DNA from: Eunapius fragilis
Taxonomy: Eukaryota; Porifera; Demospongiae; Spongillida; Spongillidae
Direction: 5' to 3'
Assembly (NCBI GenBank): GCA_963681505.1
Contig: OY811977.1
Location: 4,006,352 to 4,070,351 of the forward strand
Length of the DNA stretch: 64,000 nucleotides
The position numbers were made by a program, and so were the translations under genes. The notes below the pieces were generated by a model. The model searched no databases. It was not told where the DNA came from and was given only the letters and a program-made list of their open reading frames with translations. Below, in pieces: positions 1 through 10,911 of the stretch (its first letter is position 1; every line of letters begins with the position of its first letter).

Positions 1-740
1 GTCCCAAATCCCCTTCATAACACTCCAAGTCAGCTTCACCAAAGCAGGTACTGAGAACACCAAATTTGCACCTTCAAGTTTAGTGTGCATTGAATATTTG
101 AAGGGCAATTAAATTCACCGAATTTTTTTATACACTGGCACTCACTTTAAACGATAGAGATGAAATGTCTCTCCTAAGCGCTCTACAATCACACATGGAA
201 GTCTGTGTGAATCTGTGGATGACTGATCAATCCTCGGGATTCGAACACTGATGAAATCTCCCACATTGAATATTTGGATCTGCATATTAAAATCATATAC
301 ACAAAAATCTGCAAACACCCACCTACCCCAAGTAATATACCTTCTTATTTTTTCCTTTGGTGTATTTCACTTGCATCCTCTCAGATAACTTGCATCTGCC
401 TGCTCTCAAATTCTTTTGTGCTTATCAGATGTAGCTAGCAAAGAGTTGGCTTTGACTATTCTTTGTGGGGAGTTTTTAGACTTTTTTTCTACTGTAATTT
501 GTAACTGATCATCTGATTCTTAGACATCTTGAGCATGTGATTTGGAAAGATGCTGAGTGTCTGATATAGAAGGAGGCTGATCATCTGATTCAGAGGGAGG
601 CTGATCATCTGACGGAGTCTGAGCATGTGACTTGGAGCAAGACTGAGCACGTGACTTAAAAGGAGGGTGATCATCTGATGGAGTCTGAGCATGTGACTTG
701 GAGCACGGCTGAGCACGTGTACATGTACGCCTTGACAAGA
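1..740 (-). mobile_element. Tail of a KRBA2/Ginger-like integrase gene (fragment)
   Basis: Read on the minus strand, about 285-150 encodes FNVGDFISVRIPRIDQSSTD followed by RLPCVIVERLGETFHLYRL. This is the small beta-rich module found after the integrase core in KRBA2-like and Ginger-type integrases. Upstream on the same strand (about 720-520) is a low-complexity Ser/Asp/Gln/Pro stretch (SDDQPPSESDDQPP type), as expected for the linker between core and tail. The integrase core itself is not in the window, and the gene runs off the left edge. The same family appears near the right end (60240-61884), so this is probably a second copy. It looks broken. Family assignment rests on my memory of KRBA2-like proteins. 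Confidence 0.5.
603..720. repeat. 66-bp tandem duplication
   Basis: Two near-identical units begin TGATCATCTGAYGGAGTCTG at 603 and 669; the second is cut short. Each carries the pair GAGCATGTGACTTGGAGCA and GAGCACGTG. The period is a multiple of three, so the minus-strand frame repeats SKSHAQTPSDD. It sits in the low-complexity linker of the integrase fragment. Confidence 0.6.
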
Positions 741-839
741 TCGACGAGTGAATTATGCCTAAGGCTATAATAACTCCCGGGAGTCACTTTTATCAGAGGG
801 GAGTCATACATGCCTAGGCGTGAATGACTGGTGTAATAT

Positions 840-2230
840 TTGTACTATTGACTATGTCTAGTCTCTCTGTCCTTCTCTGTCTGTCATTGTGCATGCTCTA
901 TAGATGACGTCATAGTTGCCAGTCAGTCTGTCCATCTGTGAATTCCTATATAAGTGTATTGCTTGTGTGAGTACAGAGTTCTTGAATATAGCCTGCTGCC
1001 CGTGATTGGGCTGCACCATCCAGTCTACTGACAATACGCGTGTAACGTGTACATTTGCGACACTACATTGGCGACGAGGGCAAAAACACATGGCAGTCCA
1101 CGGCGCGGTGGGTCAGTTCAATGAAGATGCGGAAGAATGGCCGGCATACTGCGAGCGGCTGATGCACTACTTCACTGCAAACGACGTCAAGACGGACGAG
1201 AAACGTCGCGCTATCTTGCTCAGCGTCTGTGGAGCTCACATATATCAGCTGGTTCGCAGCCTGGTGTCTCCCGAAAAGCCGGCCGACAAGACTTTCGAAG
1301 AAATTGTGAAGTTGGTTCGTGACCATTTGACACCACCATCTTCGTGTATCGTGCGACGGTTTTATTTAAACTCTCGTTTCCAAAAAGAGACTAAGACAGT
1401 GGGGCAGTTTGTCGCTGAGTTTCGCCGTCTCTCCGAGTACTGTGAGTTTGGGGGTTCGCTAGACGAGATGTTACGGGATAGGTTGGTGTGCGGGTTACGT
1501 GATGTTCGAGTCCAACGCAGACTTTTCGCCGAACCGAAGCTAACATTGACGAAAGCGTTCGAGCTGGCGCAGGCGGCCGAGCTCGCCGAGAAAAGTTCAC
1601 AAGATATTTCAAGGGCGGGTACATCAGTCAACGCTCTGGAACCAAGGAGGGCGACAGCTGATCAAAAGGCCGACCATCCTACTCCTTGTTTCCGTTGCGG
1701 AGGTAGGCACAGTGCTTCAAAATGTCGTTTCAGGTCTGTAGAGTGCCACAAATGCGGTGAAAAGGGGCATCTGGCAAGAACGTGCCGCAGCAAGGAACAA
1801 ACAGTTAAAAAACAGTTCGGTAATAGAGCTGGAAAACAGTCGACAAATCTGCTCGCAGAGCCGTTAGAGAAAGACGAGGACGTGGAAGACATGTATACCT
1901 TGTTCAACGTGAGCGATGTTTCCTTAGCGCCGTTCAGAGTTCCAATGGAGATTAATAAGGCTAGTCTTGAAATGGAAGTTGATACAGGTGCAGCCGCGTC
2001 GGTTATCAGCGAGGTCATGCACCTACAAGACACTTTGGAAAGAAAAATGCAACGAGCGGCCTCCCTTGAAACACACCAATGCGTTGCTCCGTACCTATAC
2101 TGGTGAAAGACTGCGAATTCTGGGACGAATTTCAGTGCAGGTGCGTTACCAGAAACAAGAAGCCAATCGGGGCTTACTGGTAATTAATTGAGGGAGATGT
2201 GCCGTCCCTCCTGGGGAGAGATTGGATTGG
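840..2230 (+). mobile_element. Gypsy (Ty3) LTR retrotransposon fossil 1, 5' part only
   Basis: A probable 5' LTR ends in CA at 1067 and carries a TATA box (TATATAAG, 947-954); its start, near 840, is uncertain. A primer-binding-like TGGCGACGAGG follows at 1069. The gag frame, likely from the ATG at 1090, has two CCHC knuckles in tandem (CFRCGGRHSASKC about 1684, CHKCGEKGHLARTC about 1747). A retropepsin block with VDTGAAASVIS lies near 1980. Reverse transcriptase, RNase H and integrase are absent downstream: the sequence changes at about 2231 into the ISL2EU element. It is a truncated, broken fossil. Only one LTR is visible, so its age cannot be read. Confidence 0.8.
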
Positions 2231-2566
2231 TAAGTTTCGGTTTTCATCTTGTCTATGCCACTCAGCTTCCTGTTCAAAGATCGTTTGTTCTGTTGGTTGA
2301 TGTTTGTGCGCAAACCGAGGCTATGATTGATCATGCATGCTACTCAAACAGGTCTCCCTATTCTTATTGATACAGTAAGACAAACGGGAGAATACTCGGT
2401 TGTGGATGTTATATCACGTTCAACACCAAGGAAACAATACGTGATGCAAGATAAAGAAGTTATTTGGGTTACTAGGACAACTCAAACCAAGACTGCCTAT
2501 ATGCTGCACAAAGGTGTTGATGTACCTGATATTGAAAGTGTACAACCATTTTTTCTTCTCTGGATG

Positions 2567-2837
2567 TGTGAACGCGCGAGCAGTATCACTCGTATAGCCT
2601 GCGCCGTTGTCGCCGTTATCTGCGACGTGCACTTGCACCAATTACGACCGCAACTCTTTATTAATGTAAACGCACAGGGTATATATACCCAAACATACAC
2701 CCATGCCCTTCACCCCACGACTCTATAGTATCAATGTGAAGTTCTTGTACTCATTCAAGTGACCACTGTGACCCTTAACTCCAGTTCAATCGGCATTGAC
2801 GAGTTCACACGTCTGAATGGGAAGCCGGTCTTCCACA
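2567..2837 (-). repeat. 3' LTR of Gypsy element 2
   Basis: 271 bp, TG...CA termini in both readings, with a palindromic TATA motif (GGGTATATATACCC). It is about 98.5% identical by eye to the LTR at 7393-7667. Since the element lies on the minus strand, this is the downstream LTR. Confidence 0.95.
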
Positions 2838-5800
2838 CTCCACCTCCCCTCTCCTGCAACAGACCTGTTTGTTGCGATGCGTGAGAGTGAGTCCGCATTC
2901 CCGTTTGTCTTTCCCGGTCTGTGAACGACTGTATACTGATAGGGTTGAAGTCCCAAGCTCCACCTGCACAATCTGGGATTACTGTCCTTAAGTCGGTCTA
3001 GCCACTCCAAAGACCGATGATCCGTTTGGATAGTAAATTTCCTCCCCAATAGATATACCCTGAAAGCTGTTACTGCCAGTTTTATAGCCAGGCATTCTTT
3101 CTCCACTGTTGAGTGCCTTTCCTCTCTCGGTAGGAACTTCCTACTATAATAAGCAACTGGATGCTCTTCTCCCTTCGAGTCACATTGACTTAACACCGCC
3201 CCTGCTCCGCTGTCGGATGCATCCGTTTGTAGCACAAATGGTTTTGTGAAATCAGGACTTCTCAGCACCGAACTGGAACATAGGTAGTTCTTTAACCGCT
3301 CAAAAGCTTCTGCGCACTTCTCATCCCATACAACAACATTAGGCGAAGACTTTCTAGTCAGGTCCGTCAAAGGTGTAGCAATTGCTGCATAGTCTGGAAT
3401 GAATCTCCGATAAAACCCGGTAAGGCCCAAGAATCCTCGAACTTGATGCATTGTTTCAGGTTGTGGAAAAGATTTGACTGCGTTCACCTTGCTCCCTTCA
3501 GGTTGCACCATTCCGTTCCCCACGACATGACCTAAGTACACACACTGTTTCATCCCAAACTGACATTTTGCTGCCTTAACCGTCAGGTTTGCCTTCCCAA
3601 TCCGCTTCAGAATCGACTTCAGATGTCCAAGATGATCCCTCCCATGTCTGACTGAAGATCACAATATCATCCAGGTAAGCTGCTGCGTACTCTTCACACC
3701 CCTTCACCAACATATCTGTCAACCGCTGGAATGCATGACGCTGGAGCACCATTTAATCCAAAGGGCATCATCTTGAATTGGTACAGACCCTTAGGTGTAC
3801 TTGGCCCGATCCTCTGTAGCTACTGGCATCTGCCAATATCCTCTTGTTAAGTCGAGAGTCGAAATGAACTGCGCCTTTCCAAGGCGATCAATGATGTCAT
3901 CTATCCTCGGCATCGGATATGCTTCCACTTGAGTCACAGCATTCAGCCGACGATAGTCGATACAGAACCTCATCGTTCCATCTTTCTTCTTTATCAGCAC
4001 GATAGGTGATGCCCATTCACTGTTCGATGTCTCGATAATCCCCCCTTCCTCCATTTCCTGTAACTCCTTGTCAACAAGTTCCCGATATGCATGAGGTAAG
4101 CGGTATTGGGGCATTCTGACTGGTCGCGCCTCTCCCGTTTTGATGTGATGCTGCATCAGGTGGGTTCTTCCCGGCCGATTACTGAATACTGACTGTTTGC
4201 GAAACTCTTTCAGCACTTCCTTCACTTGGCCTAGTTGCTCTACACTAAGTTCCTCACCAAATTGGGCTTCTGTGGCAACCTCTTCCTTCCACACAGGAAT
4301 GTCATCCACTCCTTCCAGAATGTCCTCTTCCATGTAACCCACAGCCTCCGTACGTACGTGGAAAGCTTTCAACATGTTAACGTGGAAAACCCTGCGTCGC
4401 TTCTTCCTATCGTGCATGTCTACTAGGTAGGTCACCTTTCCTTCTCTTGCTAGCACTTGATATGGGCCTTGCCATTGTGCCATAAGTTTATCTGCCGTTG
4501 TCGGCAGGAGTACTAACACAGGATCACCACGTTCAAACTCACGCAGTCGTGCCCTCGATCCTGTCGTACCATCTTTTCTGCTCCTCTTGGCTTTCGAGCA
4601 TGTTTTCTCCAGCGATGTCCGCCATCTCCTTCAGACGCCGTTGGGTCTCCAAAACATAACTCACAAACGTCTCGTCGCTCTTAGAACTTGCTTCCCAGGT
4701 TTCTCGTAGAATGTCCAGAGGTCCTCTGACATCACGACAATAAAGCAGTTCGAACGGCGAAAATCCAGTAGAGGATTGAGGTACCTCCCGATAAGCAAAT
4801 AATAAGTAGGGAATCATTTTATCCCAGTCCTTCCCTTCCTTCTGCACGGTTTTTCGCAACATCCCCTTCAAGGTCTGATTAAACCTCTCGACGAGACCAT
4901 CCGTCTGCGGGTGATAAGGACTTGTTCGAATTCCCTTGACTCCTAACAGTCTGTACAGTTCGGCCAGCAATTGTGACGTAAAATTGCTGCCTTGATCCGT
5001 GAGGATCTCCTTCGGAACTCCCACTCTCGAAAAGAGTTTCATGAGTTCTTCTGCGATATGTTCAGCATCTATACTGCGCAGTGCAGTGGCTTCTGGATAG
5101 CGAGTTGCATAATCGCACAGTACCAGTATATAGCGGTGTCCTGTCTTGCTGCGAGAAAGCGGACCACTATATCCATTGCCACTCGACTAAACGGCTCCGA
5201 TATCACCGGTAGGGAAATTAAAGGGGCTGCCTTCACCCTCTGTTTGGAAGCCTTCTGACATATACGACAACTTTTGCAAAAGTTCTCGATATCCTGAAAT
5301 ACCGACGGCCAGTAGAATCTCCGTAAGATCCGCTGCCGTGTCTTGTCTCGCCCATGGTACGGTGTCCCGCCATAGGAATGTCATGTGCCAGTTCTAGGAC
5401 AGTCTTCCTGCACTGCTTAGGTAGAATTAGCTGCTCCACTTCGTACTCGACACCGCGTCCTGGGGGTTTCCACCTTCGGTAAAATAATCCCTCTCTCCTG
5501 AAGAACTCTCCTTCAGGGTTATTTGTCTGATCCACTTTCCTTCGCACTTTCGAAAGGGTGGGATCATTCCCCTGCAGTTTCTTTAACTCTTTCGAACTAA
5601 GAGCCATCTGAGGAACTGGATTCACAAGTGCCTTTTTCCCCGACGAAATAACCACCTGTTCTGCCGAACTGGAACTCAAATGTGGGGTTCCCGACTCGTC
5701 CTGTAGTATTCTCGCAGAGACCGTTTCTACCCTCGGTCCTTCGGCCTTCTCGGCTAACACCTGACGAGCTACTTCGTCCGCTTTGCTTGCAGTAGTTAGG

Positions 5801-7392
5801 GGGGTTGGCCGCACCTGAGACTGCACCTGTTTTGCTCTCCTAACTATCTCTTCTTCCAATTGCTGTCTGGCCCGTGCCCTTGTCAGCACCACCATAACGT
5901 CTTCCTGCTTCGGTAAGCTTGCTCCCGCCTTAGGCTTTCTGTCACTTATAAGCCTGGTCAGTTCCGGGACATCAGTTCCCAACAGCACAACCACTGGCAG
6001 GTTATCCGCCACTGCAGCTTCCTCCTGCATTGTTACTCCCTGCACCTGCACTGTCACCTCTGCCAAGTTGTAAAGTCGTGTATCTCCATGAGCGCACCGA
6101 ATGGAAACCATCTTTCCATCCAGGATTTTCTCTGAAGGAACGCACTTTTGGTTCACCATGGTTCTGGAACATCCCGTGTCTAGTAGTATCTTGGCTACTT
6201 TCCGTCCTTCTACCAATCCCTTGTGACAGTTTCGAACCGGCGAAGTCCCTGTCTTCAAAACAGAATAAAGCTTCCTTTTCCGGACATCTGCTCGATATGT
6301 GCCCCAGTTTCTTACAATGGTAGCACCGGATCTTTCCCTCGTTCCCGACTTCTTCCTTCTGGGTCCCGACCTTCTTCCGACACTCTTCTTCAACATGCCC
6401 TTTTAGTCCACAAAACCCGCATTTGGATATCGATGTTTTGGGAAATTGTACCGGTTTCCGCCGACCTGGGTCCAGAACACTCCCTGTATCAATCCGGGTG
6501 CCTCGTCTCGCTTGTTCGTACTCGTCAGCCAGTTCTCCCGCCGCTACACACGTCTCAGGCTTCTTCTCCATCACCCACAAGCTTTGCTCTGCGCTCCCTA
6601 AGGATATCAGGAACTGCTCCTTCCCAATTAACTGCTGCACCTCATCAATCGTCGTACACTCCTTCATCCATTTTTGCTGTACGTCCATCAACCTCACAGC
6701 TACCTCCCGATTGGTTTCACCTGCTTTTCTGGTCATTGAACGGAATCTCCTTCGATATGATTCTTCGTTGATATCATATCTTGCCAACACGGCCGTCTTG
6801 ATAGCGTCATAGTCGCTCGCACTCGTTGCTGGAAGAGCCGCAACCGCCAGCTGTGCTCTACCGGACAATTGTGGTGCCAAGTACTGCGACCATCGATTTT
6901 TCTCCACCTAATGCGCAGCCATAATTCTTTCGAATGTCACTAGGTACGCCTCTATATCGTCATTTTCAGCTAGCGGAACCAGCTTGACACTTAACCCCGC
7001 CGATGGTTTCGCTTTGCTGCTCATCTCCCCCGATGTCCTCATCATTTCCACCATCGTTTGCATATGCTCCTGCATTTCTTTCCGCTCCGCTCTCCACGCT
7101 TCTTCTCGCCGCTCTCGCGCTATCCGTTCTTCGTTGCGCCTTGACTCCTCCGCTGCCCGTCTCGACTCCTCCGCTGCCTGCTGAGTCATTAACTCCTGCT
7201 CGCGTTTCTGCCGATCCTCCATCAGCGCTTTTATAACAGCCTCCATACCTTCTTCCGATACCGGTTGACTTTTGTATTCCTTTCCGGAACGCGTTGTCAT
7301 CCGAGAGGTGAAGCACCGTTCAGTATTTCCTTGGACCCGCGTAGAATTGTCGACGAACTGTTCGACGATCGGATCCCACCGCTGCCACCAAA

Positions 7393-7667
7393 TGTGAACG
7401 CGCGAGCAGTATCACTCGTATAGCTTGCGCCGTTGTCGCCGTTATCTGCGACGTGCACTTGAGCCAATTACTACCGCAACTCTTTATTAATGTAAACGCA
7501 CAGGGTATATATACCCAAACATACACCCATGCATGCCCTTCACCCCACGACTCTATAGTATCAATGTGAAGTTCTTGTACTCATTCAAGTGACCACTGTG
7601 ACCCTTAACTCCAGTTCAATCGGCATTGACGAGTTCACACGTCTGAATGGGAAGCCGGTCTTCCACA
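7393..7667 (-). repeat. 5' LTR of Gypsy element 2
   Basis: 275 bp; matches 2567-2837 apart from about four substitutions and a 4-bp length difference (CATG doubled). The target duplication GGATG follows at 7668-7672. Confidence 0.95.
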
Positions 7668-8544
7668 GGATGTAAGGGATGACCACATCAGATACTATAC
7701 AGGACTACCGTCTAGCGCTGTGTTTACGAAACTTTTTACCATGCTCAATGATGTGTTTCTGGCCGAAAATGATGGATTCTGTTCTTCACTGGCACCTAAG
7801 AAGCTGTTTTTAATGGTCTTAATGAAGCTTCGGCATGCATTCAAACATCAGGATTTAGCATATCGCTTTCAAGTTGCTGTTACACAAGTGAGTCGAATTT
7901 TCCATTATTGGATAAATATTATGTCAAGAGAATTGCTGTGTTTAATTCACTGGCCAGACAGAGAGATTGTTCGCCGATATTTGCCAGAATGTTTCAAGCC
8001 TACCTTTACACGAGCAATATGCATTATAGATTGCTCTGAAGTAGTTATCCAACGTCCTACATCACTAGTTGCCAGAGCTCAAACCTATTCTTCGTACAAA
8101 GGGCACAATACAGTCAAGTTCTTCTTGGCAATCAATCCAACAGGAGCTATTGTGTTTTTGTCAAAATGTTGCGGTGGACGGGTATCTGATAAGCACCTTA
8201 CAACTGAATGTGGTTTTTTGCGAAAGCTTCTTCCAGGTGACATGGTTCTTGCTGATAGGGGATTTGATATTGCTGATGAACTTGCACTGTGTGGTGCATC
8301 CCTTTCAATTCCCTCATTTACAAAGGGAAAAGATCAATTGTTACAGGCAGAAGTTGAAAGCTCAAGGCAGCTCTCACGTATACACGTAGAAAGAACCATT
8401 GGAAGATTAAAGAATTATAGTATACTAAGTTCAACACTACCAGTTTCTATCCTTAAAACATCTACCGATGTTAGTTATGCTACTATTGATAATATACTTA
8501 TCACATGTGCTGCCTTATCGAATCTTCATCCTTGTTTAGTGTAA

Positions 8545-9357
8545 CTTTGAATCGTATACATACTCATGCATGGCATTTTCATCAATTTACAACTCAGAGT
8601 ACAATTACATACACTTTGCAAAATTACATCTTGAACAGTACCACCCACCCTTGGGAGGGAATAGCAGCCCCACACATGAAAAATGATACCATTGTATGGT
8701 ACATGTCGGGTTATCTCATAACACCATTTCACCATGTTCGATGTTTTGGCAAAAACAGAATTTATGATCATGCACTTTGGTGAAGAAAACTCTTCTAAAC
8801 ATCTTGGCAAATCTAGAGAAGAGGTTGGATTGTCATCTGCTTTTGAAGAAGAGAATGATATCCAAGCATCAGGGATGACTTCATGGAGAGACTGTAAAAG
8901 TGATACCGATGAAAGCATTGGTGGCATGTGATGCTGAACAACTGGACTGGAAATGTAACATGTTGTACTGGATGTTGTTTGATGTTTGATCTTGATCAGC
9001 ATCCGCTTTACTATAGGATGGTTTCACGAAATCTATGTCAATTACCATGGCTGGCTGTACCTATCATTGTAGGGTGTGTGTAGAGTAATGCAAAGGAATG
9101 ACACCATAATAAATGCTGCTTGCATGATGATCAACTAGCCTGCTACTCTACCTTATCAACATAACTCTTGTTTCAAAGGCATGGCTGAGATGTGCAATAT
9201 GGATTGTTGTAGCCTAACCTACAAGCAGCTTCAATCTTGAAAAGTAATGCAGCAACATGGCTGCAAACTTCACTTAACCTGTAAGGACAAAACGCATCCA
9301 TCATCCATACATGTTTTTAAGCTTGCACGACATTGTTTGGTATATATGCAAAATGAC
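8545..9357. other. ISL2EU intergenic stretch, no gene seen
   Basis: Short spurious frames only. The C-terminal YqaJ nuclease part expected for the SWIM-domain partner gene should lie here on the minus strand, but I could not see any recognisable block. Confidence 0.4.
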
Positions 9358-9958
9358 TTATCCAGCCATGCAAGAGCAATGTGCAGTTTCCACAAAGCTG
9401 TTTTTCCGATTGATGATGACCCATGCTTCGTTTGGATTGTCTGTAGCTCTTTGGCTGGGGTTCAATTTAGCTTTTAGAATGCAAAACCGGGAGCTATAGC
9501 CACTGGTTCCAGTACAACTGCCATCGTAATAAAAAACTGTGCGGACATACCCATTAAAGAAGTAGTTATACGCCTCTAAGGACTTGTATGCCCTTAGTGA
9601 TTCCTGCGTGAAAATCCCTTTGGAATCCACTAAATAAGAGTACAAGTCACCAAATTCCAACGTGGGCCAGCTCGTTACATCTTCGGTCCAAAGCCCTTGA
9701 TCGATACTATAAAAGTATAAGGTCTGGAAGAGTAACTCCGCTGATTTTCAGCTTATCTGTGTAGCGTTTTCGAGCCTCCCACGGAAGTGAAGAAAGATAC
9801 GCACTGGTCTGCATTGCCATGTTATCGTACGTTGCCCTACCACCCACGCAAAAAAGGGTGTGGCATGTCACATGGTGAAAACCGTCTATAACTCGCGTAC
9901 CGAGAAACGGATAGTGTTGCTCTTCGTTGCTATCGACCCAGAAAGCAAAGGCGGTCAT
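9358..9958 (-). pseudogene. SWIM zinc-finger protein, N-terminal part (YqaJ-nuclease partner type)
   Basis: Minus-strand frames give MTAFAFWVDSNEEQHYPFLG and then FGDLYSYLVDSKGIFTQESL, AYKSLEAYNYFFNGYV and AHCSCMAG. The last is the first half of a SWIM zinc finger (CxC...CxH). Invertebrate proteins with this layout usually continue through CSH into a YqaJ-type recombinase nuclease. The two blocks are in different frames (shift near 9709), and after AHCSCMAG the sequence runs into GGATAAGT, which resembles a damaged splice donor. The gene converges on the transposase, consistent with the second gene of an ISL2EU element. Function beyond zinc binding is inferred. Confidence 0.55.
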
Positions 9959-10009
9959 TTTAGTGTTTTACTCCAGTCTTCAAACTGTTTGCTTTAATAG
10001 AACAAAAAA

Positions 10010-10180
10010 GTTCGTGTTTTACCTCCTCCCCACCCAAATCTTCTCCGTCGTCAACGTCGTCGTCGTCATCTTCTAATTCTCGGGTGAGTATAACTCTGGG
10101 TAGGAACGGTTTTAAAGAGCGCCAATTATATCAATCGGTTTAGAATCTCCTGGAAGGACATCTTCTCAGACGTATGAATA
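10010..10180 (+). repeat. Hairpin-ATG repeat family, copy 1 (5'-truncated)
   Basis: Carries the pyrimidine/GTC-rich tract followed by GAGTATAACTC, AGGAACGGTTTTAAAG and CCAATTATATCAATCGG, matching copies at 18480-18560, 36700-36780 and (inverted) 62490-62560. The hairpin and ATG found in the other copies are absent. It lies just upstream of, and divergent from, the SWIM-domain fragment. Confidence 0.6.
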
Positions 10181-10339
10181 AAACTAATATACGTAATGCC
10201 TAGTGTTGCTCCAATGGCAAAATGTACGTATATTTAGAATTGCACAAACAAAAGAGGAGAGCAGATGACGAGTTAGAATTCTCCCGCGTTCCTTACCAAA
10301 CAAAAGCGGACATCTGCTAGCTCGTGACGGAAATTGAAG

Positions 10340-10340
<1 letters not shown>

Positions 10341-10373
<33 letters not shown>
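10341..10373. repeat. Poly-G tract (33 nt)
   Basis: An uninterrupted run of G directly next to a 280-bp MITE. It can form G-quadruplexes and is prone to length error in assembly. Confidence 0.9.
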
Positions 10374-10375
<2 letters not shown>

Positions 10376-10425
10376 ACTTGCCTAAGTAATAGTCGATAAA
10401 AAATGATAATGAAAACGTTGAGGAA

Positions 10426-10705
10426 ACAAGTAAAGAAAAACATTCTCTAACGAGAAAGTTGGTGGGATATAGGAATTGGAGGCAATGGTGTGTAAAAAGG
10501 AAGGAAACAATGTTTTGGGAAAAGATAAATGATACTAAAAATCCTATATTTAGCACGTGCAAATGTCAAATGAAGTGGTAAATATAGGATTTTAGTATCA
10601 TTTATCTTTTCCCAAAACCTTTATTCTTCCCTTTTACACCACCTTTGCCTCCAATTCCTATATCCCACCAACTTTCTTGTTAGAGAATGTTTTTCTTTAC
10701 TTTGT
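10426..10705. mobile_element. Foldback MITE, copy 1 (ACAAGT family)
   Basis: Almost the whole 280 bp is two inverted arms of about 125 bp around a short spacer. The arms share AAAAACATTCTCT, AAAGTTGGTGGGATATAGG, TGTAAAAAG and AATCCTATATTTA. The same arm occurs at the ends of the 18669-21237 transposon and in the MITE at 38220-38504. It is probably a non-autonomous derivative of the 18669-21237 element. Confidence 0.85.
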
Positions 10706-10719
10706 ACACTTAGAAAAAG

Positions 10720-10911
10720 TGTAAGATTTTGAAACTATGTTCCTGAGTAAACAACTTGGTTTGTCCTATCCACTGTGTTGCATTGTAGCGCATGCGCAAT
10801 GTATAGCCGCTTTGTGTGTAGACATGCGCAGTGAGTCCATCACTGTGCTTATAATGCTGTGCTAATTTGTACAAGATTGATTCCGCTATCATGAAATCAT
10901 TGGCTGCTACA
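10720..10911 (+). repeat. 5' LTR of Gypsy element 3
   Basis: 192 bp from TGTAAGATTTTG to GCTGCTACA. The start is supported by the second copy in the oxidase intron, which begins at the same point (16574). Confidence 0.75.

Larger units (their letters stand above)
2567..7667 (-). mobile_element. Gypsy LTR retrotransposon 2, Gmr1-like gene order (integrase before reverse transcriptase)
   Basis: The element has two LTRs (2567-2837 and 7393-7667) and a 5-bp target duplication GGATG (2562-2566, 7668-7672). On the minus strand the order is: gag about 7300-6000 with two CCHC-type knuckles; retropepsin with LLDTGCSRTM near 6190; integrase HHCC region near 5470; integrase core about 5042-4539 (LTDQGSNFTS, YHPQTDGLVERFNQ); a GPY-like tail near 4450; reverse transcriptase from about 4230 (PIVLIKKKDGTMRFCIDYRR); RNase H about 3370-2850 (LQTDASDSGAGAVLSQ). 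Canonical Gypsy elements have integrase last; this order is that of Gmr1-like elements. A purine tract (2838-2857, minus strand) abuts the 3' LTR and a TTTGGTGGCAGCGGTGGG primer-site-like sequence follows the 5' LTR. The LTRs differ by about four substitutions and one 4-bp indel, so insertion was recent. It is nearly whole but carries a few breaks. Confidence 0.92.
2327..8544 (+). pseudogene. ISL2EU-family DDE transposase (DDE_Tnp_4), split by a Gypsy insertion
   Basis: The C-terminal 290 codons (about 7668-8544) are open: DVRDDHIRYYTGLPSS, then a helical region, then the RNase-H-like DDE core. The first aspartate lies in IIDCSEVVIQRP (about 8026), the second in VLADRGFDI (about 8248) and the glutamate in HVERTIGRLKNY (about 8388). 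AQTYSSYKGHNTVKF and GGRVSDKHL are hallmarks of the ISL2EU / THAP-linked transposases. The N-terminal part before the insertion (2327-2566) includes VTRTTQTKTAYMLHKGVDV and leads into a frame change just before the FSSLDVRDD block. It would cut and paste its own element in the nucleus. No THAP domain is visible. The Gypsy insertion and the frame change make it a pseudogene. Confidence 0.8.
2240..10010 (+). mobile_element. ISL2EU-type DNA transposon, interrupted
   Basis: This element holds a DDE transposase (2327-2566 continued at 7668-8544, plus strand) and a convergent SWIM-domain gene fragment (9958-9358, minus strand). A Gypsy element is inserted in the transposase and duplicated the target GGATG. 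ISL2EU elements of invertebrates are known, to my recollection, to carry a second gene with a YqaJ-type nuclease; the SWIM fragment is the part that normally precedes YqaJ in such proteins, but YqaJ itself is missing here. Terminal inverted repeats were not identified, so both outer boundaries are estimates. Confidence 0.6.

Noticed and set aside
8505-9002. 158-codon minus-strand frame as the missing YqaJ nuclease
   Set aside because: No nuclease motifs or match to the expected block; it overlaps the transposase 3' end and looks compositional.
2231-10911. Gypsy 1 and Gypsy 3 as two halves of one element split by the ISL2EU transposon
   Set aside because: Gypsy 3 has its own LTR, primer site, gag and protease of a different type; it cannot be the continuation of Gypsy 1.
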